NCBI GenBank assembly: GCA_001632435.1
Contig: KV423993.1
Coordinates: 62,001-126,000 of the forward strand
Reading direction: 5' to 3'
Length of the DNA: 64,000 nt
Origin: Calocera cornea HHB12733
Taxonomy: Eukaryota > Basidiomycota > Dacrymycetes > Dacrymycetales > Dacrymycetaceae
In this document: positions 15,960-27,024 of the stretch, piece by piece
How the letters are laid out: each line of letters opens with the position of its first letter
Numbering within the stretch: the first letter of the stretch is position 1
Translations under genes and position numbers: made by a program
Notes under the pieces: model-generated
The model's input: the letters and a program-made list of their open reading frames with translations, nothing else
Databases searched by the model: none
What the model was told of the DNA's origin: nothing

Positions 15960-18270
15960 CTGGCACTCCTGCTCTGTCCTGGCCATGGATATCATTCTAC
16001 TGATCTTCTGTGATATGGGGGTCTGGAAGCAAGTCTATGTGGGGGTGATATGGACCACAGTTGCAAAGGACACATTAACCCAAACAGACTTCTGCTGTTC
16101 CTCATCTAAGCAGGCTCTCCTGTAGTCCCAGCTTGTTCCACTGAGCCATTAGGGTCCCATTGACCATCCGTAACAGGGGGGTCCCCCAGGCAAGCCTGCA
16201 TGGGCACCATGACAACAAAAGATATGGAGCAACCAAATGTGGCAAAACAACTTTGGCTTTCCCTCCTCCATGCAAGCTCCCCTGCAAGTCGCCCTTGTTC
16301 CCAGCAACTACTTTGACGCCATAGAGTGTGCATGATCAGGGGGTCTCCAGTGGGATATGCACAAGGGAGATATGACCAACAGCTGCACTTGAGCAGATTG
16401 TGCCCATGCAACTTTAGGCTACTCATCAACCATCTGAGAGTCCTTGTGGGTCCTGCTCCGTCACAGACATTACAGCACACTGTGGATGGTCTGTGATGGA
16501 GGTTCCTCCCATGGCTGGCTCACCAGGAGAGATATAACCAAACATTGCACTTGAACACATTGCCCCAAAGCAGGTTTGGAGCTATGCAAGCCCCTTTGTG
16601 GGCCCTGCTTGTTTGCATACATCAGCTATATTCCATTGATGATCTGTGAGAGTGGGCTCTACAGGGGACAGCTCCTAGGACAGATGTGATAAAAAGTTAC
16701 ACTTGAACACATTGTGTCAATGCAATTTTGACTGCTGCGCCATCACCCAAGGTCAATCAAGGGTCCTGCTGGTTTCCACAGAGGATCAGGGTACCCTTGA
16801 TGAGGTGTAGCCAGCAGACTTGTAGGCTATATATCTTGGGAGATCTATGACCAAACACTGCACTTGAACAGAATCTGTGGTAGTGACTTTTCACTAGTGC
16901 TCCATCAATTGCACTCTCCTGAGAGTCCTGCTAATTCCCACCCACGGATAACATATCATTGATGATGTGTAATCAGGGGCTCTCCAGGGTGTGCTTCCTT
17001 GGATAGTTATAACCACAAGTTGCCCTTGAACACATAATCCTGAAGCAACTTTAGTCTGTTAGTCCATCATATGAGAGTTCCCAGGGCCTTGCTTATTCCT
17101 ATCCATGTGTGTCATACCTTTGATGATGGGTATCCAGAGGCTGTCCTGCAATGTGTTGTAGCAGAGATAATAATTATCAAAGCTAACCCATGGAAGAAAT
17201 TATGCCAAACCAACTTTTGATTCTCAATCTGCCAGCACAGGGCACAGAGGCTCCTGCTGATTCATATGCAGGAGTAACATACATTCAATGATGTGTAGTG
17301 GTTGAATCTCCAGGGGATGTATGTGGGGAGCTGTATGAGCAAACATTATGCTTGAAGGCCATCATGTAAAAGCAACCTTGGGCTGTTTCTACACCACATG
17401 GGCTATGGTGAAGGTCTGGCTTGTTCTCATGCATCAACTATATGCTCTGATGATCTCCAGCCAGGGCTTCTCTGAGACACTCGCCTTGGCAGGGATATGA
17501 CCAAAAGTTGCAATGGAACAAATTGAGTCCAAACAAACTGTTGCTCCTGGTCTCTCACAACAGCTGCCCTGGGGCGCCTGCTGGTTTCCATGAAGTATCA
17601 CGGTACTATCGATGATCTCTAGCCAGGTGTGCCCCAGGACATCTACTCTGGCAGAGATATGACCTAAAGTTGCCATGGGCCAAAAGTTGCCATGGGACAG
17701 ATTGAATCCAAACAGATTTGGGTTTGATCTCCATGAGAAAGTCTTCCCTGATGGCCCTGCTGGTTTCTCTGAAGGATACAAGTATCATTTGTGATCTCCA
17801 ACCGGGTCTTCTCCAGGGTACTAGCTCTGGCAGACATGTAACAAAAACTTGCACCTCATCCAATTCATGCAAAGCAACTCTGGACTGTTTCTCAACCACA
17901 TATGCTCTGGTGAAGGCCTTGCTGGTTCTTGTGCATCAGCTATGTGCTATTGATGATCTCCAGCCAGGGGTTCTCTAAGACACCAACCCTGGCAGAGATA
18001 TGACCAAGGGTTGCAATAGAACAAATTGAGTCAAAACAAACTTTTCTCCCTGCAGTCTCAGGACAGCTGCTCTGGCCGTCCTGCTGGTTCCCTATGAAGT
18101 GTCAGATTACCACTGATGATCTCCAACCAGAGGGACCCTCTGGCAGATATCAATATGACCAAAAGTTGCACTTGAACAGATGCAGTCCAAATAACTTGTG
18201 CTCTTGCCTTGGCAGAACAACTCCCATGGAGGCCCTGTTCCAAACATGAGCATCATTGCATTGGACAGGT
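15960..18270. repeat. Degenerate tandem array, about 163-bp period, 13-14 units
   Basis: A landmark block of the type TTGATGATCTGTGA...GGGGTCTCCAGGG recurs near 15995, 16156, 16330, 16487, 16638, 16798, 16957, 17114, 17285, 17447, 17610, 17786, 17950 and 18113. Spacings are 151-176 bp, mean about 163. Within each unit a second landmark follows, close to GAGATATGACCAAAAGTTGCACTTGAACA, then TGGGTCCTGCTGGTTCCCATG-like sequence. Units are strongly diverged and nearly free of CpG. No coding capacity is shared between units. Confidence 0.8.
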
Positions 18271-18455
18271 TCCCTTACTACAGTGATCATATCTCTTACC
18301 TTTCTTACCACATTCCCACACTCTAATACCACAACTCCTTGTTGTTCTTTCCTTAACCTTAATGACTATGCCACTCAGAGCCACATGACCTACACCAGGC
18401 ATGTTACCACACCCTGTCCACATCTGCTTCCTTATCCTTTTCTTTGTCTTTCATC

Positions 18456-19546
18456 TCTGAGGGTGCACAACCCACAATAGGACAAGCTGGAGGAATTGGA
18501 ATAGGTGGAGGGGGTGTAGAGGCTGTTGTATGAACTATTCCGATCCACTGGAATGTGATAGAGCAATTCCACTTTCATTTGGTGGCAGGAGGTCCAGAAT
18601 GGGCAATTCCAGATATTTGATGAGTGATTGACTCTGGGGGTATTCTGAGGAGGGAGATAGATGTGGAATGTGTAGGAGAACACACTACAACCAATTCCGT
18701 GTCAATATTGAGCTATTCCTGCTCTGTTCAGGGATGGGAGGTTGGAATTGTGCAATTCCAGAGTTGGAGGTCCGGATGTAAGACTCCTTCCCTCGTCTAC
18801 TACCAATTCTTCCTTCTACTTCCTACCCATGCCTTCATATGCTGTGCACCCTTCTTTGACTTTACCGGTGTTGTATACCACCTGGGTCACATGACTTACA
18901 CCCCTACCTCTTGTTGGACCCTTTCTCATATTGTTCCGTTCCATTTCCTTTGTTGTACCTCCATGTCTAGTACTACTGTATTTCAGACCTCTGGCAATAC
19001 AGAACTGTCTTAACAGTACTTTGGAGTCCTACCAGAAACAGGATCCATCAGTGAGGACCTCAGCCAGGGACCTTTCACTGGAATAGGAATTAGCACATGT
19101 AGGAGGGCAATCAGAGAGTGGAATAGGTATGAGATGAGATGCTGGGTTACTATCTCCCACAGTAGGTTGCAGGCAATCCTCAGAGATCAGATCTGAGGTT
19201 CCTGTACTACTTAGTGCACTATATATAGGCATCTGAGGTGTACCACTAGCTGAAACTAATTGGGGCTGTTGGACAGCATTCCTGTGCTGTAGTGTAGCCT
19301 AATCTGCTTGCCAGAACAGGAATGCAGTGTTGCATTGCCTCCAGGCAGTGCAAAGACAATGCACTGCTGTGGGGCCATAGGAGTGGGATGGAATGCATGG
19401 AGAACCTTTGGAATAGGGGCTTGAGTATGGTATGGGACTGGGACAGGTTGTCCTGCCACATTCCCGGTCCTCCCAGGCTATTCCATTGAGTTTCAGGGAG
19501 TCCACAGTTGCGGAATAAAGTCCGGAATTCCTCTAGTGCCCTGACA
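18456..19546 (-). mobile_element. LTR-like element, family C, reverse orientation
   Basis: 1091 bp with ends TCTGAGGGTGCAC and GTGCCCTGACA, related to the ends of families A and B. It is flanked by TCATC on both sides (18451-18455 and 19547-19551). The inner half is unusually dense in GGAAT/ATTCC pentamers (18510-18790). No gag or pol is present. The first terminal dinucleotide has decayed (TC for TG). Confidence 0.65.
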
Positions 19547-20074
19547 TCATCCTACTCCTAGTGCGGTATCATGATGTCTTGAAATACAGAGCAGTCCTAA
19601 CAGTACTCAAGGGCAACAGTACTGATTGAATTATCATAGTTCATACAACAGCAGAAGTTTGTTTCAGTGTAATGTGTCCTTTGCAACTGTGGTCCATATC
19701 ACCCCCATATAGACTTGCTTCCAGACCCCCACATCACAGAAGACCAGTAGAATGATATCCATGGCCAGGACAGAGCAGGAGTGCCAGGAAAGGCTTGCTT
19801 GGAGGAGGAGCAGGGAATACTTGTTGCTCCACACCCAGCAGTTACTGGGTAACCTTTATTCATATAATGGATTCTTCCCTACAGATCCCCTTATCACAGA
19901 ACAGTCAATGGTATGCTACTGCTTTGTGGGAATAGGCAGGAGCTTGCTTGAGCAAGGCTTGAAAGTTGGTTTGGTAAGGTCACAGCTTGTGTACCGGAGA
20001 CAAAAATGCTCCAACTCCATCATCTTGCAAAATCTTGGAAGGGACATGTTGAAGCCAAGCGGCTGGAGATGGTA

Positions 20075-22168
20075 CAGTTGCACCTGTGCATTTGCATCAT
20101 GGTCACTTTGTATCACCTCCAGTTTGGTATTGAGCAGGGATGTCATAGGATATGCATCAGCCCTCTACATTTGCATAATGCATCAACTTTGGGGAAAATT
20201 CCCCTACTGTGATACAAGTATAGAGGTGCCCAATGGATCAAATTTGACCAAGTTTGAGGCTGTGAGCCTTGGTCCCTAGAGGCAAAAATTGCCTTTTGAG
20301 CAGATGTGTCCCTCTGTCCTCACCAACAATGGGTCAGAAGCAAAAGAAGCCTGAGCATCAGCACCTGAGCCTTGAGCAGAAGGTCCAAATTCTTGACTTT
20401 CATGAAGTGGAAGTATTCAAAGCGCAACATTGTTGCTCACTTCCAGAAAGAGCCAGAGTTCTACATGCTCACACAGCCAACTGTCTGTTGCCTATACACG
20501 GAAACTACAAAGTGGTATGAACTTGCTTGAGAGTCTGGTGATCTTAAATTCAAGAAGCAACGGATTGTCAAGTATCCCCAGGTCAAGTTGGCACTGGAGA
20601 AGTGGGTCCACCAGGCAATGGGCAAGCATATGGCAATCACCAAAGGTCTGTTGCATGCACAGGCAGTTGGTTTGCACAGATGAGGGGAATCAAGCCTGAA
20701 CAGTTTCTCAAGTGCTCTAATGGATGGCTGGCATCTTTCAAGCTGCAACATGGACTGAAACAGCACACTTTTCATGGTGAAGCTGGTGCAGTCAAAGAAA
20801 CCAACATTGAACAAGCCCGCACATGTCTCAAGGCAATCACAGATGGTTATCACCCCTGTGATATCTTCAATATGGATGAAACTGGCCTCTTTGGCAGAAT
20901 GCCTCCAGACCGTGGCCTTGCTACCCATTGCATGTCCGGCCTCAAGAGTGAGAAGACCTGATTGTCCTACGCCTTTACTGTGAATGCACTTTGCACAGAG
21001 CGTCTCCCTCCACTTATTATTGGCAAGTCTGCAAGACCAATCTGCTTTGGGCGGAAATCACCGCAGATTGGACCATGTTTCTCTGATTATTGGTGGAATA
21101 AAAAGGCATGGATGACCGGAGAGATCTTTGACCAGTGCGCCACAGTCTGTTCTCTGTTCTCTTTCATGTACTTACACTACCACAGATATCTCACTGCATT
21201 GCAAGACTATCTTGTCCATGATCAAAAGAGCCTTCTGCTGGTCAACAACTGCCCATCCCATTGCACCTTTGACCCCACCAAATTCCCTCAGATATGTGTG
21301 GAATTCCTTGACCCCAACATGACATGCCATATCCAACCATTGGATCAAGGCATTATCCAGTGCTTCAAAGCTCATTATTGCCGCTTATTCTATGAGCGCA
21401 CACTTGCACGTGACATTGCCGGGCAGACAGATCTGTACAAGATCAATCAGGAGATCATGGGGCTTGCCAACAAAGCATGGAAGACTGTGGGCGATACAAC
21501 AGTTGCAAATTGCTAGCATCATTCTGACATTCTCTCACTCCAAAATGCAGATGGCTCTGGGCTTCAAGCAACCACCAATGTCACACCATTACCGGCTCCA
21601 CAGGCTGAAGACCCAGGCCTGTTACGTGCTGCAGGGGCACTTGAAGCAATTCTGAAAGCACTGCAAGAGGCAGGAACTGTGCAAGAGTCACAGCTTATGG
21701 CAGTTGGCAAGTACTTGATGTCCAAGAAGAGCATGTCACCAAGCAGGAGTGGAGCAATGTGGAGATCATTGAGCAGGCACAGGAAGAGATTGCAGTGCAG
21801 AACTAGGAGGAAGTGATAGAGCTGGATGACAAAGATGAGGATGAAGAAGAGCCTGTGTCATCAGCAAAAGCGGCAATCAAGATGCTACATGAGCTGAGCA
21901 ACTTCTGCACATCACAGTCAGAGCCAGAGTTCTGGTCTGCATGCACACTCCTCCCAACCCTTATCTGCAAGCTTCAATACCAGGTCCAGGAAGGTCTTTT
22001 GCAGGCACAGATTACAGATTATCTTGGTCCAAGTCAAGTGGTTGCACATCGTAGCTAGCAAGCTGGAAAAATATTCAGTTCCAATAGTCCTCTTTGTCTC
22101 TGTATCACCTGTCACAATACATAGGTTGACCAGAAACGGAAGGTGATACAAATGCACAGGTGCGACTG
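20075..22168 (+). mobile_element. pogo/Tigger-like DNA transposon, full length, dead
   Basis: 2094 bp flanked by TA (20073-20074 and 22169-22170). Ends are inverted repeats of about 26 bp starting CAGTTGCACCTGTGCATTT (left) and CAGTCGCACCTGTGCATTT (right, reverse complement). The left arm keeps the empty site (GGTACTCTGG in reverse complement near 12712), confirming a TA insertion. It encodes a CENP-B-like transposase on the plus strand. Confidence 0.9.
20329..22058 (+). pseudogene. CENP-B/jerky-type pogo transposase, inactivated
   Basis: Starts MGQKQKKPEHQHLSLEQKV, an N-terminal psq-type helix-turn-helix as in CENP-B-like transposases, then is broken by frameshifts near 20430-20520. A CENP-B-type second DNA-binding segment reads WFAQMRGIKPEQFLKCSNGW. 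The DDE core has FNMDETGLFGRM (first Asp kept, near 20870), LLLVNNCPSHCTFD (second Asp changed to Asn, near 21240) and CHIQPLDQGIIQCFKAHY (third Asp kept, near 21340). An in-frame TGA lies at 20959-20961. A tail (IELDDKDEDEEEPVSSAKAA near 21816) runs to 22058 in another frame. It cannot make an active enzyme as it stands. Confidence 0.85.
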
Positions 22169-22286
22169 TACTCCAGCTCCAAGGGGCCCCCTGGTGGCAT
22201 GTGTGGACGCAGCATGCGGGAGTAGAAACTTCCGGAAGCGAAGATAGTCCGTCTGAGGCAAACCGCCAGAGGGTGCCTCTCAACAC

Positions 22287-22759
22287 AAAATATCATCTAG
22301 AATGCCCTGCCCTTTGCCTTCGTCGTCTAGAATGCTCTCAGGGCCGGATTAATCCACAACACCCTTCTGCAAACGCGAAGATATCCACTTTAATCACCTT
22401 TATTTGTGTCCGAAAACATTGCAATCTATTTTGTTCTGTATACATATTGTGTTCACAAAGGTCAGCTGAGATTCCAGACTGTGCAGTGCCCAAAATGACC
22501 CTGGAGCGTCTGAGGAGCAAGACTGCACTATCTCCAGCAATATTTACTGTGCATGTCTTGTTTTGCTGCAGATTCCATTCCAGGGACAAATAATTGAGCT
22601 TGAACAATGTCTTTTACTATTGGTCAGAATGCTGAACCATGGAAACAAAGGGCTTGAAGTGGATATCTCTGAGTTTGGAGAAGGGCATTGTGGAGTAGTC
22701 CAATTCTGAGGGCATTCTAGGCAATGGAGGCAAAGGGGAGGGCATTCTAGATGATAACT
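22287..22759. mobile_element. Fold-back MITE with long inverted repeats
   Basis: 473 bp, flanked by the direct repeat CCTCTCAACAC (22276-22286 and 22760-22770). Terminal inverted repeats of about 70-110 bp share TATCATCTAGAATGCCCT, CTTTGCC, CTAGAATG and GATATCCACTT in the same order. The arm it interrupts is continuous in the 12.6-kb copy (GGTGCCGCTCAACACGG in reverse complement). A duplication of 8-11 bp fits hAT- or MULE-type movement; the superfamily is not settled. Confidence 0.7.
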
Positions 22760-23168
22760 CCTCTCAACACGGACACGGGAGCAAAGTGTCGGAAGTAATG
22801 ATACTCCGGATGAGTCAGACAAGGATTGCTCGGAGCCGAGTGGACGGAAGCGGAAATAATCTGGCTGAGACACACTGCTCGTGTCGTCTCTTGACGCGGA
22901 CGCGGGAGCAAAGATGGTCGGAAGCGAAGATAGTCCGCTGCGTCACGCGATGACAGCTTGGAGCTCAGAGGGCGAAGGGAAGATAGTCCGGCGGAGACGG
23001 AGTTTCACTTTGTCTGCCTACTGAAGCGCCTCTAGCCCGTGGGGAAGTAATCAGAATTCGCTCTGAAGATCCACCTACCTACCTCATATCAGTTTCACCA
23101 CGGTTGATGTGTGCTTCCAGCCTATTGTTCACATAGATATTGTACAGTAAAAATGATACACCCTTTGC

Positions 23169-25777
23169 TCAATAGTCGTGGCGCATGACAGAGGCGAAAG
23201 CACCTGGCATCGAACGCTCCGCAGATTCAGCTGTTTCCTTCTCCAGTACATCCTCCAGCGTCATTCCGTTTTTGCCGAAGCCTTTCCACTCGTGTCGAGC
23301 CACGCTGCTCGCCATCCGAGGACCAGCCCACGCGCTTGACATCATCACTGGCTCTGAGCTGTGCCAGCTAACATCTCGCACAATAACCCCGCTGTTGTTT
23401 CGACGAGAAGCTGGAGGAGGTGCCTCGCTCGATGCGTCAAAGCTGATTGGAAGTGCCTTTGCCCTGTCGAGAATCTGCACAATCTTGCCGTCCAGACTCC
23501 AGATCTAAGGGGATGGATATCAGCATGGCGGGATCACGGTTGCAAGAAAGCATACATGTATTTTTCCGTCTGCCGAGCCTGAGTACACATAAGAGGAGCC
23601 TGTTGTCGCAGCAGGGCTGAAATGGCATCGTATGAGTGTGCGAAGTACCGTGTGGCCCCTGAATGTCATAACGCTGCAGTCTTGGGGATGAGCGAGATAT
23701 CGAGGTGTTCGGTATGCGCCACTCCTGAGGCGGGTGAGCAGGGTCAACACGTCACGTAGCATACTTGATTTTACCTGTAGTCCCAGTCGGGAATCCCGTA
23801 GTGGGCACGGGGCATGGCTTCAAACTCTTGGCTGCTGCGCATCTTGCGCAAATCCCATAACCGCAGGCCCTGGTCCTTGCCATTGGATATCACGTATCGA
23901 CCGTCGCCTTTCGGAGCGACATTGGTGATTCCTTCAGTGTGACCAACTAGGACACCTGATGGTTTACCTCCACTCAGCGATCGGCGATCCCTGCTATCGG
24001 TCAGCGGTTTGAGAGTACCGGGGTAGTCATGAAGGCTTACCAGACCTTCACAAACGTATCATCTGATGCAGATATCAGCACATTACCACTGGCAGTGTCC
24101 GCCCAGCAACAGCTGTTGATATCGTCCTCATGTGCAGTAATTTTGAGGACTCTGCGTTGCGCCTGCAAGTCATAAACTATGACATATACGCTCAGTTTCG
24201 CTTGGGACGCGGATGCGAGTGCTTACCGAAAAGAAGCCCATCTTGTCTATTTCCGGCACCAGCAACAACTTCGGTGCCATCGGCCGAAAACCGGCACGAC
24301 CAGATGCCAAAATCCCCGTCATCATCCCACGCGCCACGCGCCCGTCGACTGGTCCTGTCGTGGAAATGTAGAGGAACTTGTTCCTCATCCGTAGGGTCTC
24401 TGGTCTTGGCCATATAGATAGTGGATGTCTGCGTTGGTACTTATGACTTCCATGCTCTTGATGCCTGAAAATGGACACTCACAATACTAGAATATATCAT
24501 CCTGACGAAGCGTAAGGCATTGAGGTACTGCGTTGTCGGTGGGACACGGAACACACCTCTCATTATCCGGACTCAGGTCAACGTCGGTGATGGTCCAGCT
24601 GCCAGGGTTGCCCCGCATACTCTTCACGGTCTTCATGGTGGTTTGGTGATCTTCCGAATCATCCACGCCCCAGCGACGGTATCTCTGCTGAGGGTATGGT
24701 GGGCGCTGTATCTGTGCAGATGGGGGTGCCGTTGTGTCATAGACATGAAGCATAAAATCTAAATTGCTGCGTGAGATTGGAAACGACGGGAAATAAGCTC
24801 GAGTACCTTGGCTGCAGGTGTAGAAGAATGACGAATCTCGATGTAAAGTCAGATGCGGTATGATGAGAAGCCAGAACCTGTTTACCAGCAGAGAACTGTC
24901 CCGAGTACACATTCGCTCCATACAGCCCAACGATAGTACCATGCGAGTTTGGGACGTACGTCTAGCATGGGAATCAGATGACCAAACACTTTTCTGATGT
25001 AAGAGCCTTACACGTCCCAGCTGCTCCCTGGTTTTAGCTCCACCGTTAAGTTCACGATCACGGAGTACTCTGGGCAACGGGGTTTTCTTCCTCCTGAATT
25101 TCTTCAGACTCAAGTCGACGCTGCCAAACTCCCCACTGCGCAGGAGATCCATACCAGCCTTGGAGGGCTGTGCGACTGGGCTGAAGAACTTGGCCGCACT
25201 CCTTGGAGGGCCCCAACGGTTGTAGTAGAAAGCATCCTCGTCTTCGTCCTCGTCTGGATCCTCCTCGTCATTCGCTCCGCCGCTGGCAGGGGCAGCTCGA
25301 GCACTGGACACGCGGATGGAGCCGCCGTGGGCTTGAAGGAGGCGTCGGATGATGGCCGTCACGGCTTCGCTGCGGACGGTCACGTTGTCTGTAGAAGCAC
25401 TGGTCAACTCAGCTTGCGTTGCCAGGTCTATGGATGCATTGGGTCAAAAGAGACAATACATCAGATCATGGTTCCGAACCTTCCAAAGCACGACTTTCAG
25501 CTTCCCTCTGGAGATCCGCAAGCTCGGAGTCGCTGATACGATGTTCTTCGGCGAACATCTCCGCCTCCTCTTCTGGATCGTACTCGTCTTCGTCCTCGTC
25601 ATCCTCTTCTTCACCTTCGTCCATGTCGTCTTCGTCATCCTCCATGTCAGCATCTGGTGGGTAGAAGTCCAGTCCTTCCTCGCCCTCCACCTCCACCTCT
25701 TCCTGCCAGATCCCGTCTATGATAGCATTCTCAGGCAAGTCCATCTCTAGGTCGACAAGGTGACGAATGGAAGACAT
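23169..25777 (-). CDS. DCAF11/WDR23-like WD40 protein
   Basis: Likely substrate receptor of a CUL4-DDB1 ubiquitin ligase, by family. The start MSSIRHLVDLEMDLPEN at 25777 leads into a long acidic stretch (25560-25660), and a second acidic run EEDPDEDEDEDAFYY follows after an intron. The diagnostic block of the family is NVYSGQF...FFYTCSQD...LHVYDTTAPP and SWTITDVDLSPDNER (24950-24560). Later WD repeats read EQVPLHFHDR, DDGDFGIWSCRFSADGTEVV, DINSCCWADTASGNVLISAS, GVLVGHTEGITNV, GKDQGLRLWDLRKM and YVYSGSADGKIHIW-type sequence. It ends ...GAFASVMRHDY with TGA at 23169-23171. At least eight short introns are needed. The gene ends just outside the repeat island and keeps normal CpG content. Confidence 0.88.
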
Positions 25778-26149
25778 GGCCAAGGGCGAGGGGCAAGGAA
25801 GGGGTGACAGTGACCCCGCGACAGATAGACTATGATAGGACGGTGCTGGCCCCGGGAGGCACTTCCCCAGAGCTGGCGGATCGGCCGGCTCGGCTCATCA
25901 TGGCGACATGACGGAGGCAGTCCCTCTCGTAATCAGCTGTGGAGGCACTCCCCAGACCGCTTGCCCCGGAGAATACATACCTCCGCTTGCTCCCGTGCCC
26001 CCGTAAGGAAGGGTCGCAATTACCCAAACGCTGCATTTCTGCCTGTGCATAGCATCCTGGATAAGAGACAGTGGCCGTCTTCAAAGTGGCCATGATGGGA
26101 GAAGAGGGGTAGAGCAAAGTACTGGAAGCCTCAACCGCCGGACGCCGGA
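25778..26149. other. Upstream region of the DCAF11-like gene
   Basis: About 370 bp with no supported gene; it holds a few degenerate GGAGGCACT/CCGCTTGC motifs that grade into the CGGAAG cluster that follows. Confidence 0.35.
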
Positions 26150-26405
26150 TGAGCGGAAGTAATTCTCTCGAGCGGAAGTAACCGGGAACAACGGAGACAA
26201 ACCTTCCCAGTGGAAGCACTTCTCCCAGGCGGAAGTAGCTCGGGTGGCCCGAAATGCCACGAGCGGAGGTGCTCTTGGAGACGGAAGCACTCTTAGAAGG
26301 AGGGATACATTATCGGCAGGTAGAAGGGGAGGCGGAAGCAGACTCCCCCGAGCGGAAGTAAGCTCCTCCTTACGCGGAAGTAAGTACCTTCTTCGGGGGA
26401 AGCAA
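26150..26405 (+). repeat. Cluster of CGGAAG(C/T)A motifs
   Basis: About ten copies of a motif close to GCGGAAGTA or ACGGAAGCA in 250 bp, near 26154, 26173, 26211, 26230, 26264 (variant), 26281, 26331, 26355, 26376 and 26396 (variant), all in the same orientation with spacing of 17-50 bp. The same motif is clustered in the divergent region of the transposon at 46594-46860. Nothing here codes. Confidence 0.75.
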
Positions 26406-26410
26406 TTACG

Positions 26411-26725
26411 CTAAGCCGACGCAATCTTAATGATTAACTGGTCGGGTGGGAGGAGAAGAAGGGAGGGCGCAAGCATACCTATCACCATGGAAAGTGTCCG
26501 ACCCGTAGGTAGGTCTGTTACGCGATTGGGGAGGTACGAATCGCCGTTCACCCCGCTGCAGGGCCGGCAAAGAGCCGTGATGAGGACGCGGGCAGTCTCG
26601 TTCCCCAGAGCCGAGTTCATATCCTCCGGTTCAGCCAACTCTTCCGCCTCGGAGTCTGGAAAGCCTAATTCGAATCGAAAGCTGGAGATTGGATCCTCGC
26701 TTGCATCCGGAAGACACTGTGCGCG
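26411..26725 (-). other. Open minus-strand frame, unassigned
   Basis: A stop-free frame of about 105 codons read from 26725 down to 26411 (core: FELGFPDSEAEELAEPEDMN, then NETARVLITALCRPCSGVNG). It has no ATG at its upstream end and no family that I recognise. It may be an exon of an unknown gene or chance; only its openness supports it. Confidence 0.2.
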
Positions 26726-27024
26726 TCGAGGTTCAGCCAGACCTCAAGGAATCTGCGGGGCAGGGGCCGAGCGCTGGCCCCCGCGATTCTGCCGTTTCCA
26801 CCAGCCTTCGTCTGGCTCACGAGCGAACACAAGGCTCTAAATGGAAGGTATCCCTCGTTCAGGGGAGAAGAATCGTGTACCCGGGTAGCCTTGTGTCCTC
26901 GTGCACCCCGACTTGCAAAAGCGTACAACCGAGCTGGGGTAGGCTTCCGTCACTTTATAATGCAGTGGGAGACGCTGGCTCTCACCCACTCATCGTGGAT
27001 GTGCGACGTGCCCTCTCTCCAACG

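Larger units (their letters stand above)
12365..16100 (+). repeat. Left arm of a large inverted repeat (about 0.75 kb before insertions)
   Basis: This segment matches 19640-22995 in reverse complement once insertions are removed. The shared order is a block rich in TTTGCTTCC-like motifs (12400-12720), the block GGCTTCAACATGTCCCTTCC, the block CTCCTGCCTATTCCCACAAAG, the block AGAATCCATTATATGAA (after 15371), and the block GATATGGACCACAGTTGCAA near 16040. Insertions in this arm are a pogo element (12906-15369), itself hit by a solo LTR, and an LTR (15462-15940). Outer border approximate; no target duplication found. Confidence 0.7.
19640..22995 (-). repeat. Right arm of the large inverted repeat
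   Basis: Reverse-complement partner of 12365-16100. Insertions in this arm are the pogo/Tigger-like element (20075-22168) and a MITE (22287-22759). The outer part (22770-22990) keeps many CpG sites and reads GGAAGCGAAGATAGTCCG, while the inner part (19640-20070) has lost nearly all CpG. The arms together with the ~163-bp array form a symmetric structure that was about 4 kb before later insertions. Confidence 0.7.

Noticed and set aside
15960..18270. CRISPR-like array
   Set aside because: The repeat covers the whole ~163-bp unit and is diverged; there are no unique spacers, and the genome is eukaryotic.
26430..26840. 136-codon plus-strand frame as a gene
   Set aside because: Composition is Arg/Ser/Gly-rich as expected for antisense of GC-rich DNA; there is no family resemblance, and it overlaps an equally open minus frame.
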